Shown piece after piece: positions 55,001 to 57,840 of a stretch of 64,000 nt of DNA. The notes under the pieces were generated by a model that did no database searches, was not told where the DNA came from, and saw nothing but the letters and a program-made list of their open reading frames with translations. The DNA lies in contig OY365806.1 of NCBI GenBank assembly GCA_959347315.1, positions 24,411,855 to 24,475,854 of the forward strand. Reading direction: 5' to 3'. The stretch comes from Bimastos eiseni (Eukaryota; Annelida; Clitellata; Crassiclitellata; Lumbricidae). The translations under genes were made by a program, and so were the position numbers. Position 1 is the stretch's first letter, and the number at the start of each line of letters is the position of its first letter.

Positions 55001-55984
55001 ACTTTATACATTGAGCCTATACTTTAAGCTAGAAGTCTAAGTTATATTTTAAACTAAAGCTTAAATTTTATGTAAACCGTGTAAAGATAATGAAAGTGAT
55101 ATAAGGAGTGGCAGTTCTGGTGCTAGCACATATATAGAGAGATAGACGCAAAGAGAAAGAGAGAATCGAATACAATCCAACAATATATATATATAATTTT
55201 CGCTTATTATATTTACCAGAAGCGTCATATTCATGTCGCTTTATCTCACCTGTCACTGAACGAAGAGAACGAGCTGTCTTGGCAGTCGGGAAGTCTCGTT
55301 AGACTTCGTTCTCTCTCGCTGCCAAAGGCTGGAGTCGCCTTTGTCAAGTGCTCTGCCTTCGCTTGTCTTAGGCTGGACAGAAGTTGTCGCCGGGTGACTG
55401 CTGCGGCTGTATCCGAAACACATGGTCTCTGCGGATCGTCATCCGTACTCAGAGAATCGCTCAATAGACTTCGCTGTCGGCCTGCGAAGTGTGTACACAG
55501 ATTGAAAAGTAAATATCATGTAATATTCAGAATGCCTTAGGTAAGTAAATGTGAATTTGGGACGCGATGCAAGCAATTTAGCAAACCAATTCCAAGCAGG
55601 ACCAGTGACACAAGAGAATAATCCACAGTATCAAATGCCCCAGACAAGTCAATAGCAACAAGTTCAGTCATCCTTCCCTTGTCTGTTGAGTTCACGCTGT
55701 AATTGTGAGCGTCAGAAATCGCTGATTTTGTTAACGTACCATAATATTAATAGGTATATTAAGTATTTGGAAGTTGGGTGTGATGCATATTAATCCAAGC
55801 CACTCGTTCACGAAGTTTCGAGAAAAATATAAAAATACAAAGGAACTACAGAAATATTTAAAATAAAAGGAGCTACAACTGATGTTACGACCTGTGATGG
55901 TGTCGGCTGATATCGATGTTTCAATCTCTTCCTCATCCTCCTCTACATCGAAGGCAGGTTCTCTGTTGATGAAACGGTTTTGCC
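227..55984 (-). CDS. SVIL: Supervillin gene, 33 coding exons, partial at both ends
   Basis: Supervillin is a peripheral-membrane scaffold of the villin/gelsolin superfamily that binds F-actin and myosin II and acts in focal adhesions, cell motility and cytokinesis (known from vertebrates). The call rests on many blocks that match the vertebrate protein in order: [99 protein letters not shown] and [14 protein letters not shown] joined exons by eye from splice sites and phase; all junctions agree except E10/E11. About 4,570 codons lie in the window, against about 2,200 in the longest human form; the excess is in the disordered N-terminal half. The start codon and the villin headpiece are outside the window. 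Minor splice-site errors are possible in E6, E10, E12 and E18. Confidence 0.95.
349..943. other. Intron E32-E33
   Basis: Non-coding. Contains short tandem TTCAGGTTAG-like units near 700-730 and a (AATTG)n-like tail near 835-865 that may be an old retrotransposon end. Confidence 0.7.
944..1105 (-). CDS. SVIL: Supervillin E32, gelsolin-like module 5
   Basis: Encodes [18 protein letters not shown] followed by a Glu-rich insert and [14 protein letters not shown], nearly identical to the vertebrate protein around [13 protein letters not shown]. The [11 protein letters not shown] strand is the signature of the last gelsolin-like repeat. Acceptor ATATAG, donor G/GTTATG; starts with 2 nt and ends with 1 nt. 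Confidence 0.97.
1207..1250. repeat. Triplet repeat (ATC)n / (GTC)n
   Basis: Short CAT/ATC run followed by GTCGTCGTCG in the E31-E32 intron. The rest of 1106-1591 shows nothing else. Confidence 0.85.
1592..1750 (-). CDS. SVIL: Supervillin E31, gelsolin-like module 5
   Basis: Encodes [16 protein letters not shown], then [10 protein letters not shown] and [14 protein letters not shown], matching the vertebrate stretch from FAPRLFILSS to LYSAPQP. The donor GTGAGA leaves a single G that completes the Ala codon of E32. Confidence 0.96.
1751..2354. other. Intron E30-E31
   Basis: AT-rich, with an ATT-rich patch near 1800-1830. Nothing else recognised. Confidence 0.7.
2355..2488 (-). CDS. SVIL: Supervillin E30, between modules 4 and 5
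   Basis: Encodes [11 protein letters not shown] and [28 protein letters not shown] sequence, aligning to the vertebrate CPLEAGL...EGSEPLGFWDALG...YDCMLQ block. The GSExxxFW motif is typical of gelsolin-family linkers. Acceptor TCTGAAG, donor GTCAGT. Confidence 0.95.
2489..3078. other. Intron E29-E30
   Basis: No repeat or exon recognised. Confidence 0.7.
3079..3392 (-). CDS. SVIL: Supervillin E29, gelsolin-like module 4
   Basis: Encodes [20 protein letters not shown], then IVHIGKRED, and [22 protein letters not shown]. QGKExxxFLxxFxG and the FLLxxxxxLLFLWHG strand are hallmarks of a gelsolin fold and match vertebrate supervillin residue for residue in the core. Starts in phase 0, ends CG with donor GTTAGT, giving an Arg codon across the junction with E30. 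Confidence 0.97.
3506..3664 (+). repeat. Interspersed repeat, copy 1 (related to 23.1 kb)
   Basis: About 160 bp that align along their length, with scattered differences, to the reverse complement of 23101-23268. Shared blocks include GAGTGATGG, CAGGAAGGCAAGATATTC, GAAATTGGAGGCATTTGCC and CTATCTGGACGCC. Two diverged copies in opposite orientation in two introns indicate a transposable element family; class unknown. Confidence 0.75.
3767..3921 (-). CDS. SVIL: Supervillin E28, gelsolin-like module 3
   Basis: Encodes [17 protein letters not shown] and [15 protein letters not shown], the best conserved block of the gene. The first part ([15 protein letters not shown]) replaces the vertebrate linker. 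Two nearby AGs could act as acceptors; only the one at 3922-3923 keeps the phase set by E27. Donor GTAAGC. Confidence 0.97.
3922..6766. other. Intron E27-E28 (2.8 kb)
   Basis: Long intron with (TA)n tracts near 4261-4282, 4890-4920, 5195-5213, 5370-5388 and 6247-6282, a (CA)n near 5690-5710, and a local duplicate of GCGACAAACTGCT at 4069 and 4102. No exon recognised. Confidence 0.7.
6247..6282. repeat. (TA)n microsatellite
   Basis: About 36 bp of uninterrupted alternating TA in the E27-E28 intron. Confidence 0.95.
6767..6936 (-). CDS. SVIL: Supervillin E27, gelsolin-like module 3
   Basis: Encodes [19 protein letters not shown], then [12 protein letters not shown] and [18 protein letters not shown], aligning to vertebrate DVWHILEFDYSRLPKQ...FHEGDAYVVKW. 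The HDGDTYVI motif is the gelsolin-type GD(A/C)Y strand. One G joins TG of E26 to make a Trp codon. Confidence 0.96.
7207..7345. repeat. Purine-rich triplet repeat (GAA/GAC/GAT)
   Basis: Imperfect GAAGAA, GATGACGAT and GACGACGAC units on the plus strand in the E26-E27 intron (6937-7502). No exon in the rest of that intron. Confidence 0.85.
7503..7615 (-). CDS. SVIL: Supervillin E26, linker before module 3
   Basis: Encodes [17 protein letters not shown] and [14 protein letters not shown], corresponding to vertebrate KAYDVTRMVSMP...GTILDGVNVGRGYG. Clean acceptor (TTCACAG) and donor (GTAGGC). Too short to stand out as an open reading frame, but both phases fit E25 and E27. Confidence 0.92.
8042..8241 (-). 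CDS. SVIL: Supervillin E25, end of gelsolin-like module 2
   Basis: Encodes [20 protein letters not shown] and [13 protein letters not shown], matching vertebrate [26 protein letters not shown]. The acceptor is TGTTTCCAG; the donor GAG/GTTTAG is weak but in phase 0 with E26. Confidence 0.95.
8811..8967 (-). CDS. SVIL: Supervillin E24, gelsolin-like module 2
   Basis: Encodes [19 protein letters not shown], then [16 protein letters not shown] and DINPLAPLA, aligning to vertebrate VFDFGSEVYVWHGKEV...AFQLAKHLWNG...DINPLDP. Donor GTAAGA, acceptor GTTTGCAG. Confidence 0.97.
9356..9501 (-). CDS. SVIL: Supervillin E23, gelsolin-like module 2
   Basis: Encodes [20 protein letters not shown], then [21 protein letters not shown]; vertebrate counterpart is [33 protein letters not shown]. 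Starts with CT completing a Pro codon with E22 and ends in phase 0 at GTAAAA. Confidence 0.95.
10102..10264 (-). CDS. SVIL: Supervillin E22, end of gelsolin-like module 1
   Basis: Encodes [15 protein letters not shown], then [14 protein letters not shown] and ETRHFWRTL, matching vertebrate [25 protein letters not shown]...KDFWKLLGG. Found by phase and homology; acceptor GGCAG, donor GTTAGT. Confidence 0.93.
10690..10900 (+). repeat. LINE 3' end fragment (CR1/L2-like)
   Basis: One plus-strand frame reads [18 protein letters not shown], the usual C-terminal end of CR1/L2-type reverse transcriptases (xFKTxLF), followed by an AG-CGCTTTAAAA type 3' tail. Only the last part of the element is present. 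Lies in the E21-E22 intron (10265-11103), otherwise featureless. Confidence 0.5.
11104..11240 (-). CDS. SVIL: Supervillin E21, gelsolin-like module 1
   Basis: Encodes [20 protein letters not shown], then [17 protein letters not shown] and NIIEKAK. The NSGDCFILV and LWVGEYxNxIEKAK motifs are diagnostic of the first gelsolin-like repeat of supervillin. Donor GTACGT in phase 0. Confidence 0.97.
11241..12318. other. Intron E20-E21
   Basis: AT-rich, many A runs; no element or exon recognised. Confidence 0.65.
12319..12465 (-). CDS. SVIL: Supervillin E20, start of gelsolin-like module 1
   Basis: Encodes [18 protein letters not shown], a variable middle and EVMLLHIKG, matching vertebrate [16 protein letters not shown]...LMLLQIKG. 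Acceptor GTTTTAG; donor GTTTGA is weak but leaves the G needed for the Gly codon shared with E21. Confidence 0.94.
12466..13314. other. Intron E19-E20
   Basis: A plus-strand open frame (12535-12864) has no recognisable features. Nothing else seen. Confidence 0.6.
13315..13464 (-). CDS. SVIL: Supervillin E19, basic linker
   Basis: Encodes [20 protein letters not shown], then [29 protein letters not shown] sequence; vertebrate counterpart is RAVRPKRRVQASKNPLKML...[21 protein letters not shown]. The donor AGA/GTAATA is imperfect but the phase joins E20. Confidence 0.9.
13707..13771 (-). CDS. SVIL: Supervillin E18, short linker exon
   Basis: A 65-bp exon giving [20 protein letters not shown], aligned loosely with the vertebrate [21 protein letters not shown] stretch. 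Phase fits both neighbours (1 nt in, 1 nt out), which E17 and E19 require, but the donor GTCTAT is weak, so the 3' edge is less certain. Confidence 0.75.
13969..14185 (-). CDS. SVIL: Supervillin E17, acidic linker
   Basis: Encodes [20 protein letters not shown], a stretch rich in Ser and Glu, then [14 protein letters not shown] and [21 protein letters not shown] parallels vertebrate DDETFAKFY. Acceptor TTGATTCAG, donor GTGAGT. Confidence 0.9.
14399..14490 (+). repeat. (GAGA)n / CAGAGA purine-rich simple repeat
   Basis: Imperfect AGAG and AGACAGAGAC units on the plus strand in the E16-E17 intron. Confidence 0.85.
14610..14675 (-). CDS. SVIL: Supervillin E16, 66-bp exon
   Basis: Encodes [20 protein letters not shown], a Pro- and Lys-rich segment in the position of vertebrate TTPVSKPLED. 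The donor GTCAGT follows ACACGAG, and both phases match E15 and E17. Open reading continues past the donor by chance. Confidence 0.82.
15116..15375 (-). CDS. SVIL: Supervillin E15, conserved SGExDW and TVxGxM blocks
   Basis: Encodes [19 protein letters not shown], then [20 protein letters not shown] and [11 protein letters not shown]. These match vertebrate ERLALLKKSGEEDWRNRL, TIEERKQLITVREEAWK and FTVAGRMVKKG in the same order, so this exon anchors the middle of the gene. The second block repeats the S(I/V/L)xxRLxLL theme seen in E8 and E11. Confidence 0.95.
15488..15663. repeat. GAT/GAC triplet repeat next to the E14 donor
   Basis: About 175 bp of GATGAC and GATGATGAT units in the E14-E15 intron, ending roughly 15 bases from the E14 donor. 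Open frames of poly-Asp or poly-Met here are repeat artefacts. Confidence 0.95.
15679..15903 (-). CDS. SVIL: Supervillin E14
   Basis: Encodes [32 protein letters not shown] and, at its end, [10 protein letters not shown], which completes the RLxxRxxAL block with E15. The start at 15903 (acceptor TTACAG) fits the phase of E13. A stronger-looking acceptor (TTTTAG, start 15956) would add GAG GCA AAG... but is out of phase with E13. The donor lies only about a dozen bases from a 175-bp GAT/GAC repeat. Confidence 0.82.
16527..17082 (-). CDS. SVIL: Supervillin E13 with four GILK (PP1-docking-like) motifs
   Basis: The first 60 codons carry GILKPV (first Gly codon split at the splice junction), [18 protein letters not shown] and MQGILKKES at 17072-17081, 17012-17023, 16970-16981 and 16916-16927. 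Vertebrate supervillin has a single VRSILKSQ at this place. [GS]IL[RK] is the known SILK class of protein phosphatase 1 docking motif, and KGILK is the form in PP1 inhibitor-2. A poly-Ala run, an acidic Ser-rich stretch ([16 protein letters not shown]) and a basic end ([12 protein letters not shown]) follow. A PP1 role is inference. Confidence 0.9.
17083..18039. other. Intron E12-E13
   Basis: AT-rich, no element recognised. A few in-frame codons past the E12 donor are intron. Confidence 0.65.
18040..18292 (-). CDS. SVIL: Supervillin E12, TQPITTEEV block
   Basis: Joined to E11 it reads [20 protein letters not shown], matching vertebrate [25 protein letters not shown]. Then [16 protein letters not shown] and an acidic, Ser-rich tail. 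I placed the donor after AAAGG (GTTTGC, weak) because it leaves the single G that phase requires and produces KGILK with E13; reading stays open past it. Confidence 0.88.
19110..19310. repeat. (AAT)n / (ATA)n triplet-rich tract
   Basis: Imperfect AATAATAAT units for about 200 bp in the E11-E12 intron (18293-21080). Confidence 0.9.
19376..19590 (+). repeat. CR1/L2-like LINE 3' end fragment, family of 41 kb copy
   Basis: Closely matches 40925-41130: TCTAGAACTGCCACAGC, CCTTCCTGCTGTGACTCGTG, CTAGTAGCACAACTGTTTC and the GCCTCTGATTAG tail occur in both. It keeps only the RT C-terminus and 3' UTR, as in 5'-truncated LINE copies. Confidence 0.8.
20855..21030 (+). repeat. LINE-like 3' end with ATACAATACA tail
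   Basis: ACAGACCTTCTTATCTCC and GAGCGCCTCTGAATAG resemble the 3' end of the CR1/L2-like family at 19.5 and 41 kb, followed by an (ATACA)n tail. Ends about 50 bp short of the E11 donor. Confidence 0.5.
21081..21204 (-). CDS. SVIL: Supervillin E11, [10 protein letters not shown] block
   Basis: Encodes [16 protein letters not shown], a Ser-rich spacer and [14 protein letters not shown]; vertebrate counterpart is TLSLAEKLALFNKLSQP...QRRMNARYQTQ. The acceptor is a tandem GAG/TAG: both sites (start 21204 or 21201) keep frame and differ by one Arg. The exon needs a 2-nt phase upstream, which the E10 donor chosen here does not supply. Confidence 0.92.
21205..22002. other. Intron E10-E11
   Basis: Plus-strand open frames here (21306-21841) have no recognisable family. 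On the minus strand a strong donor (GTAAGAATTG, 21443) closes a 40-nt segment preceded by TTAG at 21485; that length would repair the phase between E10 and E11, but it contains an in-frame TAA. Confidence 0.6.
22003..22559 (-). CDS. SVIL: Supervillin E10, Arg/Glu-rich region
   Basis: Encodes [37 protein letters not shown] and an acidic end ([34 protein letters not shown]). The best donor (ACA/GTGAGA) ends in phase 1, but E11 needs phase 2. Alternative donors in phase are CAA/GTTAGT (exon start 22034 or close by) and CG/GTCTAA, both weaker; a missed small exon is the other option. The acceptor (TTCGTTAG) and the junction to E9 are sound. Confidence 0.85.
22805..23056 (-). CDS. SVIL: Supervillin E9, first VTTDE block
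   Basis: Encodes [18 protein letters not shown], a poly-Ser run, then [30 protein letters not shown] parallels the vertebrate [11 protein letters not shown] block that occurs before the second copy found here in E11/E12. Acceptor TCTTTCAG, donor GTGATC. Confidence 0.9.
23101..23268 (-). repeat. Interspersed repeat, copy 2 (related to 3.5 kb)
   Basis: Reverse-complement relative of 3506-3664, in the E8-E9 intron (23057-24603). See that entry for the shared blocks. Confidence 0.75.
23997..24131 (-). repeat. tRNA-derived SINE, minus strand
   Basis: Minus strand has a pol III A box (TGGCCGATTGG, 24115-24125) and B box (GATTCGATCC, 24072-24081) as in tRNA, then the core GAGACCTCGAGCAAATCCC shared, with changes, with the copies at 35.8, 39.5 and 41.6 kb. 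The tRNA part does not fold as a functional tRNA. Confidence 0.75.
24604..24816 (-). CDS. SVIL: Supervillin E8, ISVSERI block
   Basis: Encodes [20 protein letters not shown], then [29 protein letters not shown] resembles the first vertebrate AKLSVAAKRLLF block. It also resembles SLAEKMKLF (E11) and SIADRLSLL (E15), so the gene carries repeated copies of one short basic/hydrophobic module. Confidence 0.88.
25276..28829 (-). CDS. SVIL: Supervillin E7, 3.55-kb exon, disordered region
   Basis: One uninterrupted exon of 1,184 codons, Ser/Thr/Gln/Lys-rich with no recognised fold. It ends in a very acidic stretch ([20 protein letters not shown]) just before the conserved E8. Near residue 300-600 are more regular segments (e.g. 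[27 protein letters not shown]). Acceptor TTTTGTCAG, donor AG/GTTAGT. The 5' edge is phase 0, so E5 (phase 2) cannot join it directly; the small exon E6 solves this. Long single exons in the disordered half are not seen in the vertebrate gene as far as I know. Confidence 0.92.
28830..29430. other. Intron pair around E6
   Basis: AT-rich, 600 bp; the only exon-like object is the 16-nt candidate E6. Confidence 0.6.
29248..29263 (-). CDS. SVIL: Candidate 16-nt microexon E6
   Basis: E5 ends with two bases of a codon and E7 begins in phase 0, so an exon of 3n+1 is required between them. Within this 600-bp intron a 16-nt segment reads RTNNK with its split first codon, flanked by TTTTCTTAG and GTAAAG. 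A second AG 3 nt on (TAGTAG) gives a 13-nt version, also in phase. No protein homology can support so short a piece. Confidence 0.55.
29431..30679 (-). CDS. SVIL: Supervillin E5, SPPIR motifs and His/Arg-rich end
   Basis: Encodes a Ser/Pro/His-rich disordered region. [10 protein letters not shown] and [11 protein letters not shown] are two copies of an SPPIR motif (proline-directed phosphorylation type). Polyalanine and polyglutamine tracts follow. The last 55 codons are an imperfect triplet repeat translated as His/Arg ([14 protein letters not shown], then poly-Arg), before a strong donor GTAAGT. The acceptor ACTTTGTAG gives a Gly codon with E4. Confidence 0.88.
29436..29600. repeat. Coding triplet repeat in E5
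   Basis: GATGATGAC/GACGACGAC units on the plus strand, read on the minus strand as His/Arg codons in the last 55 codons of supervillin E5. Same repeat type as the intronic tracts at 15.5, 61.9 and 63.7 kb. Confidence 0.9.
30680..32180. other. Intron E4-E5, right of E5
   Basis: No exon, no clear element. A plus-strand open frame at 30638-31003 partly overlaps E5 and has no recognisable features. Confidence 0.6.
32190..32405. repeat. (ATCC)n / (ATTC)n tetranucleotide repeat
   Basis: ATCCATTC and ATCC units in two blocks on the plus strand in the E4-E5 intron. Its reverse complement (GGAT)n lies at 33149-33184. Confidence 0.95.
32536..32620. repeat. (GGA)n purine tract
   Basis: AGGAGGAGGAGAAGG-type tract on the plus strand, about 85 bp, in the E4-E5 intron. 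Confidence 0.9.
33149..33225. repeat. (GGAT)n and (GAAC)n repeats
   Basis: Eight GGAT units followed by GAACGAACGAAC. A (TA)n run lies just before at 33020-33046. Confidence 0.95.
34205..34800 (-). CDS. SVIL: Supervillin E4, Pro/Ser region with polyQ
   Basis: Encodes [34 protein letters not shown] and, near its end, RRQQRQ followed by ten Gln (34258-34310). No fold recognised. The acceptor (TTTATTTCAG) accepts 2 nt from upstream, either CC of E3 (making Pro) or CA of the candidate first exon at 37.5 kb (making Gln). Donor GTAATC. Confidence 0.87.
35018..35055. repeat. Perfect 17-bp inverted repeat (hairpin)
   Basis: GGCTCGAATCCTCTCTC at 35018-35034 and its exact reverse complement at 35039-35055, separated by TCAC. 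The inner half resembles a tRNA B box (TTCGA). Function unknown. Confidence 0.9.
35815..36055 (+). repeat. tRNA-derived SINE, best-preserved copy
   Basis: Plus-strand A box TGGCCGAGCGG (35826-35836) and B box GTTCGACTC (35882-35890) spaced as in a class II (Leu/Ser-type) tRNA, followed by the core TAGGGACCTTGAGCAAGTCC and a tail with ATTGCATTGTATAG. Core and tail recur at 39551-39716 and 41629-41794, so this is a mobile SINE family, not a tRNA gene. Confidence 0.85.
36962..37026 (+). repeat. 65-bp direct repeat, copy 1
   Basis: Begins ATCAGCTCTACTTAA and ends GTAGTTCATAAAT. Matches 37331-37395 with one difference (AAAAGT versus AAGAGT). Confidence 0.9.
37331..37395 (+). repeat. 65-bp direct repeat, copy 2
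   Basis: Second copy, 304 bp after the first one ends and about 80 bp from the candidate first exon at 37.5 kb. Confidence 0.9.
37477..37505 (-). CDS. Candidate alternative first coding exon (MGNQ)
   Basis: On the minus strand an ATG at 37487 in good context (ACCACCATGG) is preceded in frame by TGA and followed by GGT AAC CA and a strong donor GTAAGTATT. Spliced to E4 it gives [12 protein letters not shown] in the correct phase. This would start a short supervillin isoform lacking E1-E3. It is prediction only; the 5' limit of the exon is not defined. Confidence 0.45.
37600..37690 (+). repeat. AGACAG/GAGA purine-rich tract
   Basis: GACAGAGACGGAAAGAGAG-like sequence upstream (on the minus strand) of the candidate alternative first exon. 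Confidence 0.8.
38341..39447. mobile_element. TIR element with GGGTACGGGT subterminal repeats
   Basis: Starts TAGAGGTCTGCGGGTA and ends with its reverse complement TACCCGCAGACCTCTA. Both ends carry runs of GGGTAC/CCCGTA units. The inside (38650-39235) is almost pure pyrimidine on the plus strand (CTCCTCCTTC). TCAACACTA flanks both ends (38334-38342 and 39452-39460), as a possible target duplication, though 4-5 extra bases separate it on the right. No transposase, so non-autonomous; a hAT-like end is possible but not shown. Confidence 0.65.
39461..39738 (+). repeat. 278-bp exact duplicate, copy next to the gap
   Basis: Identical to 41539-41816 as far as I can compare, and it stops exactly at the first N. 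It holds the 3' part of a SINE (B box GGTTCGATCC, core TAGGGACCTTGAGCAAGTCC) plus unique-looking flanks. Confidence 0.9.
39739..39938. other. Assembly gap, 200 N
   Basis: Run of exactly 200 N, a typical placeholder of unknown true size. Confidence 0.99.
40620..41140 (+). pseudogene. CR1/L2-like LINE, reverse transcriptase 3' end
   Basis: Broken plus-strand frames read [46 protein letters not shown] and [12 protein letters not shown], the standard C-terminal order of CR1/L2-clade reverse transcriptases (LHWLPV..RI.FK, RSLRS, LVPRSR). Frameshifts make it inactive. The 3' tail GCGCCTCTGATTAG...AAATCCGTAAATA is shared with 19.5 kb. Confidence 0.85.
41417..41538. repeat. (TA)n then (TG)n microsatellite
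   Basis: About 49 bp of TA followed by about 72 bp of TG with a few GGTG interruptions, directly abutting the second 278-bp copy. Confidence 0.95.
41539..41816 (+). repeat. 278-bp exact duplicate, second copy
   Basis: See 39461-39738. Sequence continues past its end into unique DNA, unlike the copy that ends at the gap. Confidence 0.9.
41927..41972. repeat. (TA)n microsatellite
   Basis: Near-pure TA run with one TT phase change. Confidence 0.9.
42725..43720. repeat. About 1 kb (GAA)n repeat
   Basis: 996 bp of GAA on the plus strand (TTC on the supervillin sense strand) in the E3-E4 intron, broken only by single-base slips such as GAAAGAAG and GAAGAGAAG. The long open frames across it on all frames are artefacts. 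Confidence 0.98.
44107..44397. repeat. (ATGT)n tetranucleotide repeat, about 290 bp
   Basis: ATGTATGT units with interruptions; includes an internal duplicate of the phrase TGCATGCTTGTAAGTATTT at about 44160 and 44261, so part of the array was itself copied. Confidence 0.95.
44632..44850 (+). pseudogene. Degenerate coiled-coil-like reading frame
   Basis: Plus-strand reading gives [19 protein letters not shown], stop, [20 protein letters not shown] and [14 protein letters not shown] with Glu/Gln/Leu spacing like a coiled coil, broken by stops and a shift. It may be a processed pseudogene fragment of a coiled-coil protein (kinesin-5-like tails came to mind), but I cannot identify the source. 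Confidence 0.35.
45130..46160. other. E3-E4 intron, no feature
   Basis: No exon or repeat recognised; a 62-codon plus-strand frame at 45784 has no recognisable family. Confidence 0.6.
46165..46430 (+). pseudogene. Degenerate LINE RT fragment
   Basis: Plus strand reads [20 protein letters not shown], then pieces like [18 protein letters not shown], resembling the LTYKALH..P.YLSSL segment of CR1-like reverse transcriptases. Many stops. Followed by (AAT)n at 46440-46480. Confidence 0.4.
46655..46730. repeat. 24-27 bp tandem repeat
   Basis: About three copies of AATCATACTAATAGTTATATTGAT. Confidence 0.9.
46800..48590. other. E3-E4 intron, no feature
   Basis: AT-rich; no exon or element recognised. 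Confidence 0.6.
48596..48872 (-). other. Unassigned minus-strand open frame, possible exon
   Basis: Reads [16 protein letters not shown], then [20 protein letters not shown] and [12 protein letters not shown] with balanced composition and no repeat. A possible acceptor (GTTACTAG) precedes it. No family recognised; it could be transposon remnant or an alternative supervillin exon. Confidence 0.3.
48920..49070. repeat. TA-rich tract with (TG)n end
   Basis: TATATA blocks separated by ACAGGA/ACAGAA units (three similar 25-bp units), closing with about ten TG. Confidence 0.85.
49140..51250. other. E3-E4 intron, unassigned
   Basis: Small plus-strand frames at 49829-50056 (Arg-rich start, [18 protein letters not shown]) and 50501-50698 ([18 protein letters not shown]) are not recognised. 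No other feature. Confidence 0.5.
51265..51505 (+). repeat. Retrotransposon-like 3' end with (GGTTAT)n tail
   Basis: Ends CCAATAAAAACACTTGGTTATGGTTATGG; the same end in reverse complement is at 59765-59806. A shared terminus plus a short-unit tail is typical of LINE or SINE 3' ends. Confidence 0.6.
51770..51990. repeat. (ATT)n, (ATC)n and GAC/GAT patches
   Basis: AATAATAATTATCATTATT, CACCATCATCATTATCATC and GATGACGATGAC patches in the intron just left of E3. Confidence 0.8.
52168..54921 (-). CDS. SVIL: Supervillin E3, 2.75-kb exon, disordered, proline-rich
   Basis: One exon of 917 codons, starting [19 protein letters not shown] after an Arg codon shared with E2. It is Ser/Thr-rich with no recognised fold. 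A proline tract ([17 protein letters not shown], 52855-52920) is a likely SH3, WW or profilin ligand by composition. The end is Arg/Ser-rich ([21 protein letters not shown]). Acceptor CTTGCAG, donor GTAGGT, ending CC in phase for E4. Confidence 0.9.
55250..55481 (-). CDS. SVIL: Supervillin E2
   Basis: Encodes [19 protein letters not shown], then [19 protein letters not shown] and [26 protein letters not shown] could form a basic amphipathic helix. Acceptor CTTCGCAG, donor GTGAGA; both junctions restore codons (Arg with E1, Arg with E3). Confidence 0.85.
55889..55984 (-). CDS. SVIL: Supervillin E1 of the window, acidic
   Basis: Encodes [20 protein letters not shown], then [11 protein letters not shown]. 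Acceptor TTTACAG shows it is an internal exon: two bases complete a codon begun upstream. The translation start is therefore to the right, in an exon I could not find before position 64000 or beyond the window. Confidence 0.8.
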
Positions 55985-57540
55985 CTGTAAACATGATCAC
56001 AGCCGCCCAATTGCTTCATAATATCGATCCATTTAGTTCGTTCACCTTGTTTGCATGGATTGCATAGTGTAACATATTTCACGTTGAACTATGCCAGGCA
56101 CATACAAAACAGCTGAAGTACAAGATGTCCAAGAAGAGGCTCACAACTTGAACTCGCATTGCAGTGATGAATGTGAAATGAAATAGCTGCAGGAGTAACT
56201 CTTCGGACGCCATCCCACCTTCACTCGTGCGACATACATTTAAGTTAGTAGCATTAAATGGTTTGAACAGAAACTCACTTATTCGAGGATCACTCTATAG
56301 CAGCTGCAATATGCTATGAATACTTTACACATTTGAAACTTGAGGTTGTTAATGTCACGGCAAGAAGTAAGCTAAGGCACATAATGTGCAGCACGTATGC
56401 TGCCAGAATCCAGGTCTTTGTCTCTCAATGATGTATTACCGGTTTTTCGCCGATTGTTCATAGTTGTTGTTCTCGATGAGTTGAGTTCATTCCTTCTCCG
56501 TGAAAAATGTCAGCAGATGTCACCTGCAAGATGAAACACACAGCTACAAGCACCTGCTCCAAATTCCAAAGCAATTTCAACGATAACAGCAAAGTGTCCA
56601 TGGTAAAATTCTTACCGAACAAATTAAGAGCAAAAAGGCCAATAGCCCCACGCATCATGAACAAATCTTGCCAATAGAATTCCGATTCAATAAAATCTCA
56701 GTCGAGAAATTCCTTTGGGCAAAAATGTCGATAGAAAAAAACTTTCATGACAACAATTGGGGCCTTAAGTTCAATGTATGTCATTTACATTCATTAATTT
56801 TACTTCTTTCTTTCGTACTGTTTGACCTTATTTAGAAATTCTGCAAGTCTGACCCTGCTTGATCCTGACTGAGCTATTTGGGCATAAGTCCTTCAAAATT
56901 TAGCAACTCAGCTCAAGTAGCTTGACTGCGGCCGACGTGGAGATTAGTCTTTAATTAGCGATTACAGGCATAGATATGGATTGAAGAACATCTTATAATA
57001 ATTATGTTTCGATCAGACGTTGTGGAAATCCTACGTCGAGGTCAGGTCTTTATCTATTGCTCTAGACGACTAGCAGAAGTTCAGGTCAAGCAAAGGTTCG
57101 ATTGTTCTACATCATGTTCGAATCGAACCCTGTTTCGATTGTGCTTGTGCAACCGCTGACTATGGATCCTGAACTACGCTACAAAATATTCTCAACTCTT
57201 TGCTGCGTGTGTTCAATCTCTGATACACATCAGACAGTTGGATTTCTATTTCTGTCCTTTTTGAATGGTACATATATAACAGAGACATGCGAAGAGATGT
57301 GACCAGAAGGGCACCAGACACCTACGGACGATGAGCTCATGGTTGTTGATTGATTGATATAATAGTTATATCATACAAGATAATAAGATTATAAACATGA
57401 CATTTAGCTCTTCAATGATTTCAAAAGATTCGGTTTATTTCATATGATTTCATCTGGAGTTAACATCGATGCACGGTTCTCCTCGCATCAACTTCTGAAG
57501 CTCAATCAACGGATGAATAACACGTTTGATTATTTGCAGT
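55985..57540. other. Right of E1, no exon found
   Basis: Presumed intron upstream of E1. A minus-strand frame at 56458-56664 has no splice or homology support. Confidence 0.5.
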
Positions 57541-57554
57541 AATCAGAGACAACG

Positions 57555-57840
57555 ACCAGTGTTGTCTCGCTTACTCTACCTTTGCACATCAAAGCCCTCT
57601 GGGTGCGCCCTAGGTATATAAGGGCTAATAAATATCATCTTTATGCTGAAGGCGTTCAATCTGTGATACGCAGAATTGTTCAGTTGGACCGTTGTCAGTG
57701 CGCCATCAGACTCGCACATGGGAGCGAAAGAGAGCCCGAGTTGACGAATACTGCTGTGGCTGAAGATGCTCGAAGGCTAAAGAAACAAACCCAGCAGACA
57801 GTAACGTATACCGTTGAGAGAACAGATGCCAACTGGTGAC
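57555..57840 (+). other. Unassigned open frame
   Basis: Plus strand reads LHIKALWVRPRYIRANKYHL, then QCAIRLAHGSEREPELTN and ARRLKKQTQQTVTYTVE. Balanced composition suggests an old coding remnant, probably of a mobile element; no family recognised. Confidence 0.3.

Noticed and set aside
56458..56664. Minus-strand frame as the first supervillin exon
   Set aside because: Hydrophobic composition, no matching donor phase for E1 and no similarity to supervillin N-termini.
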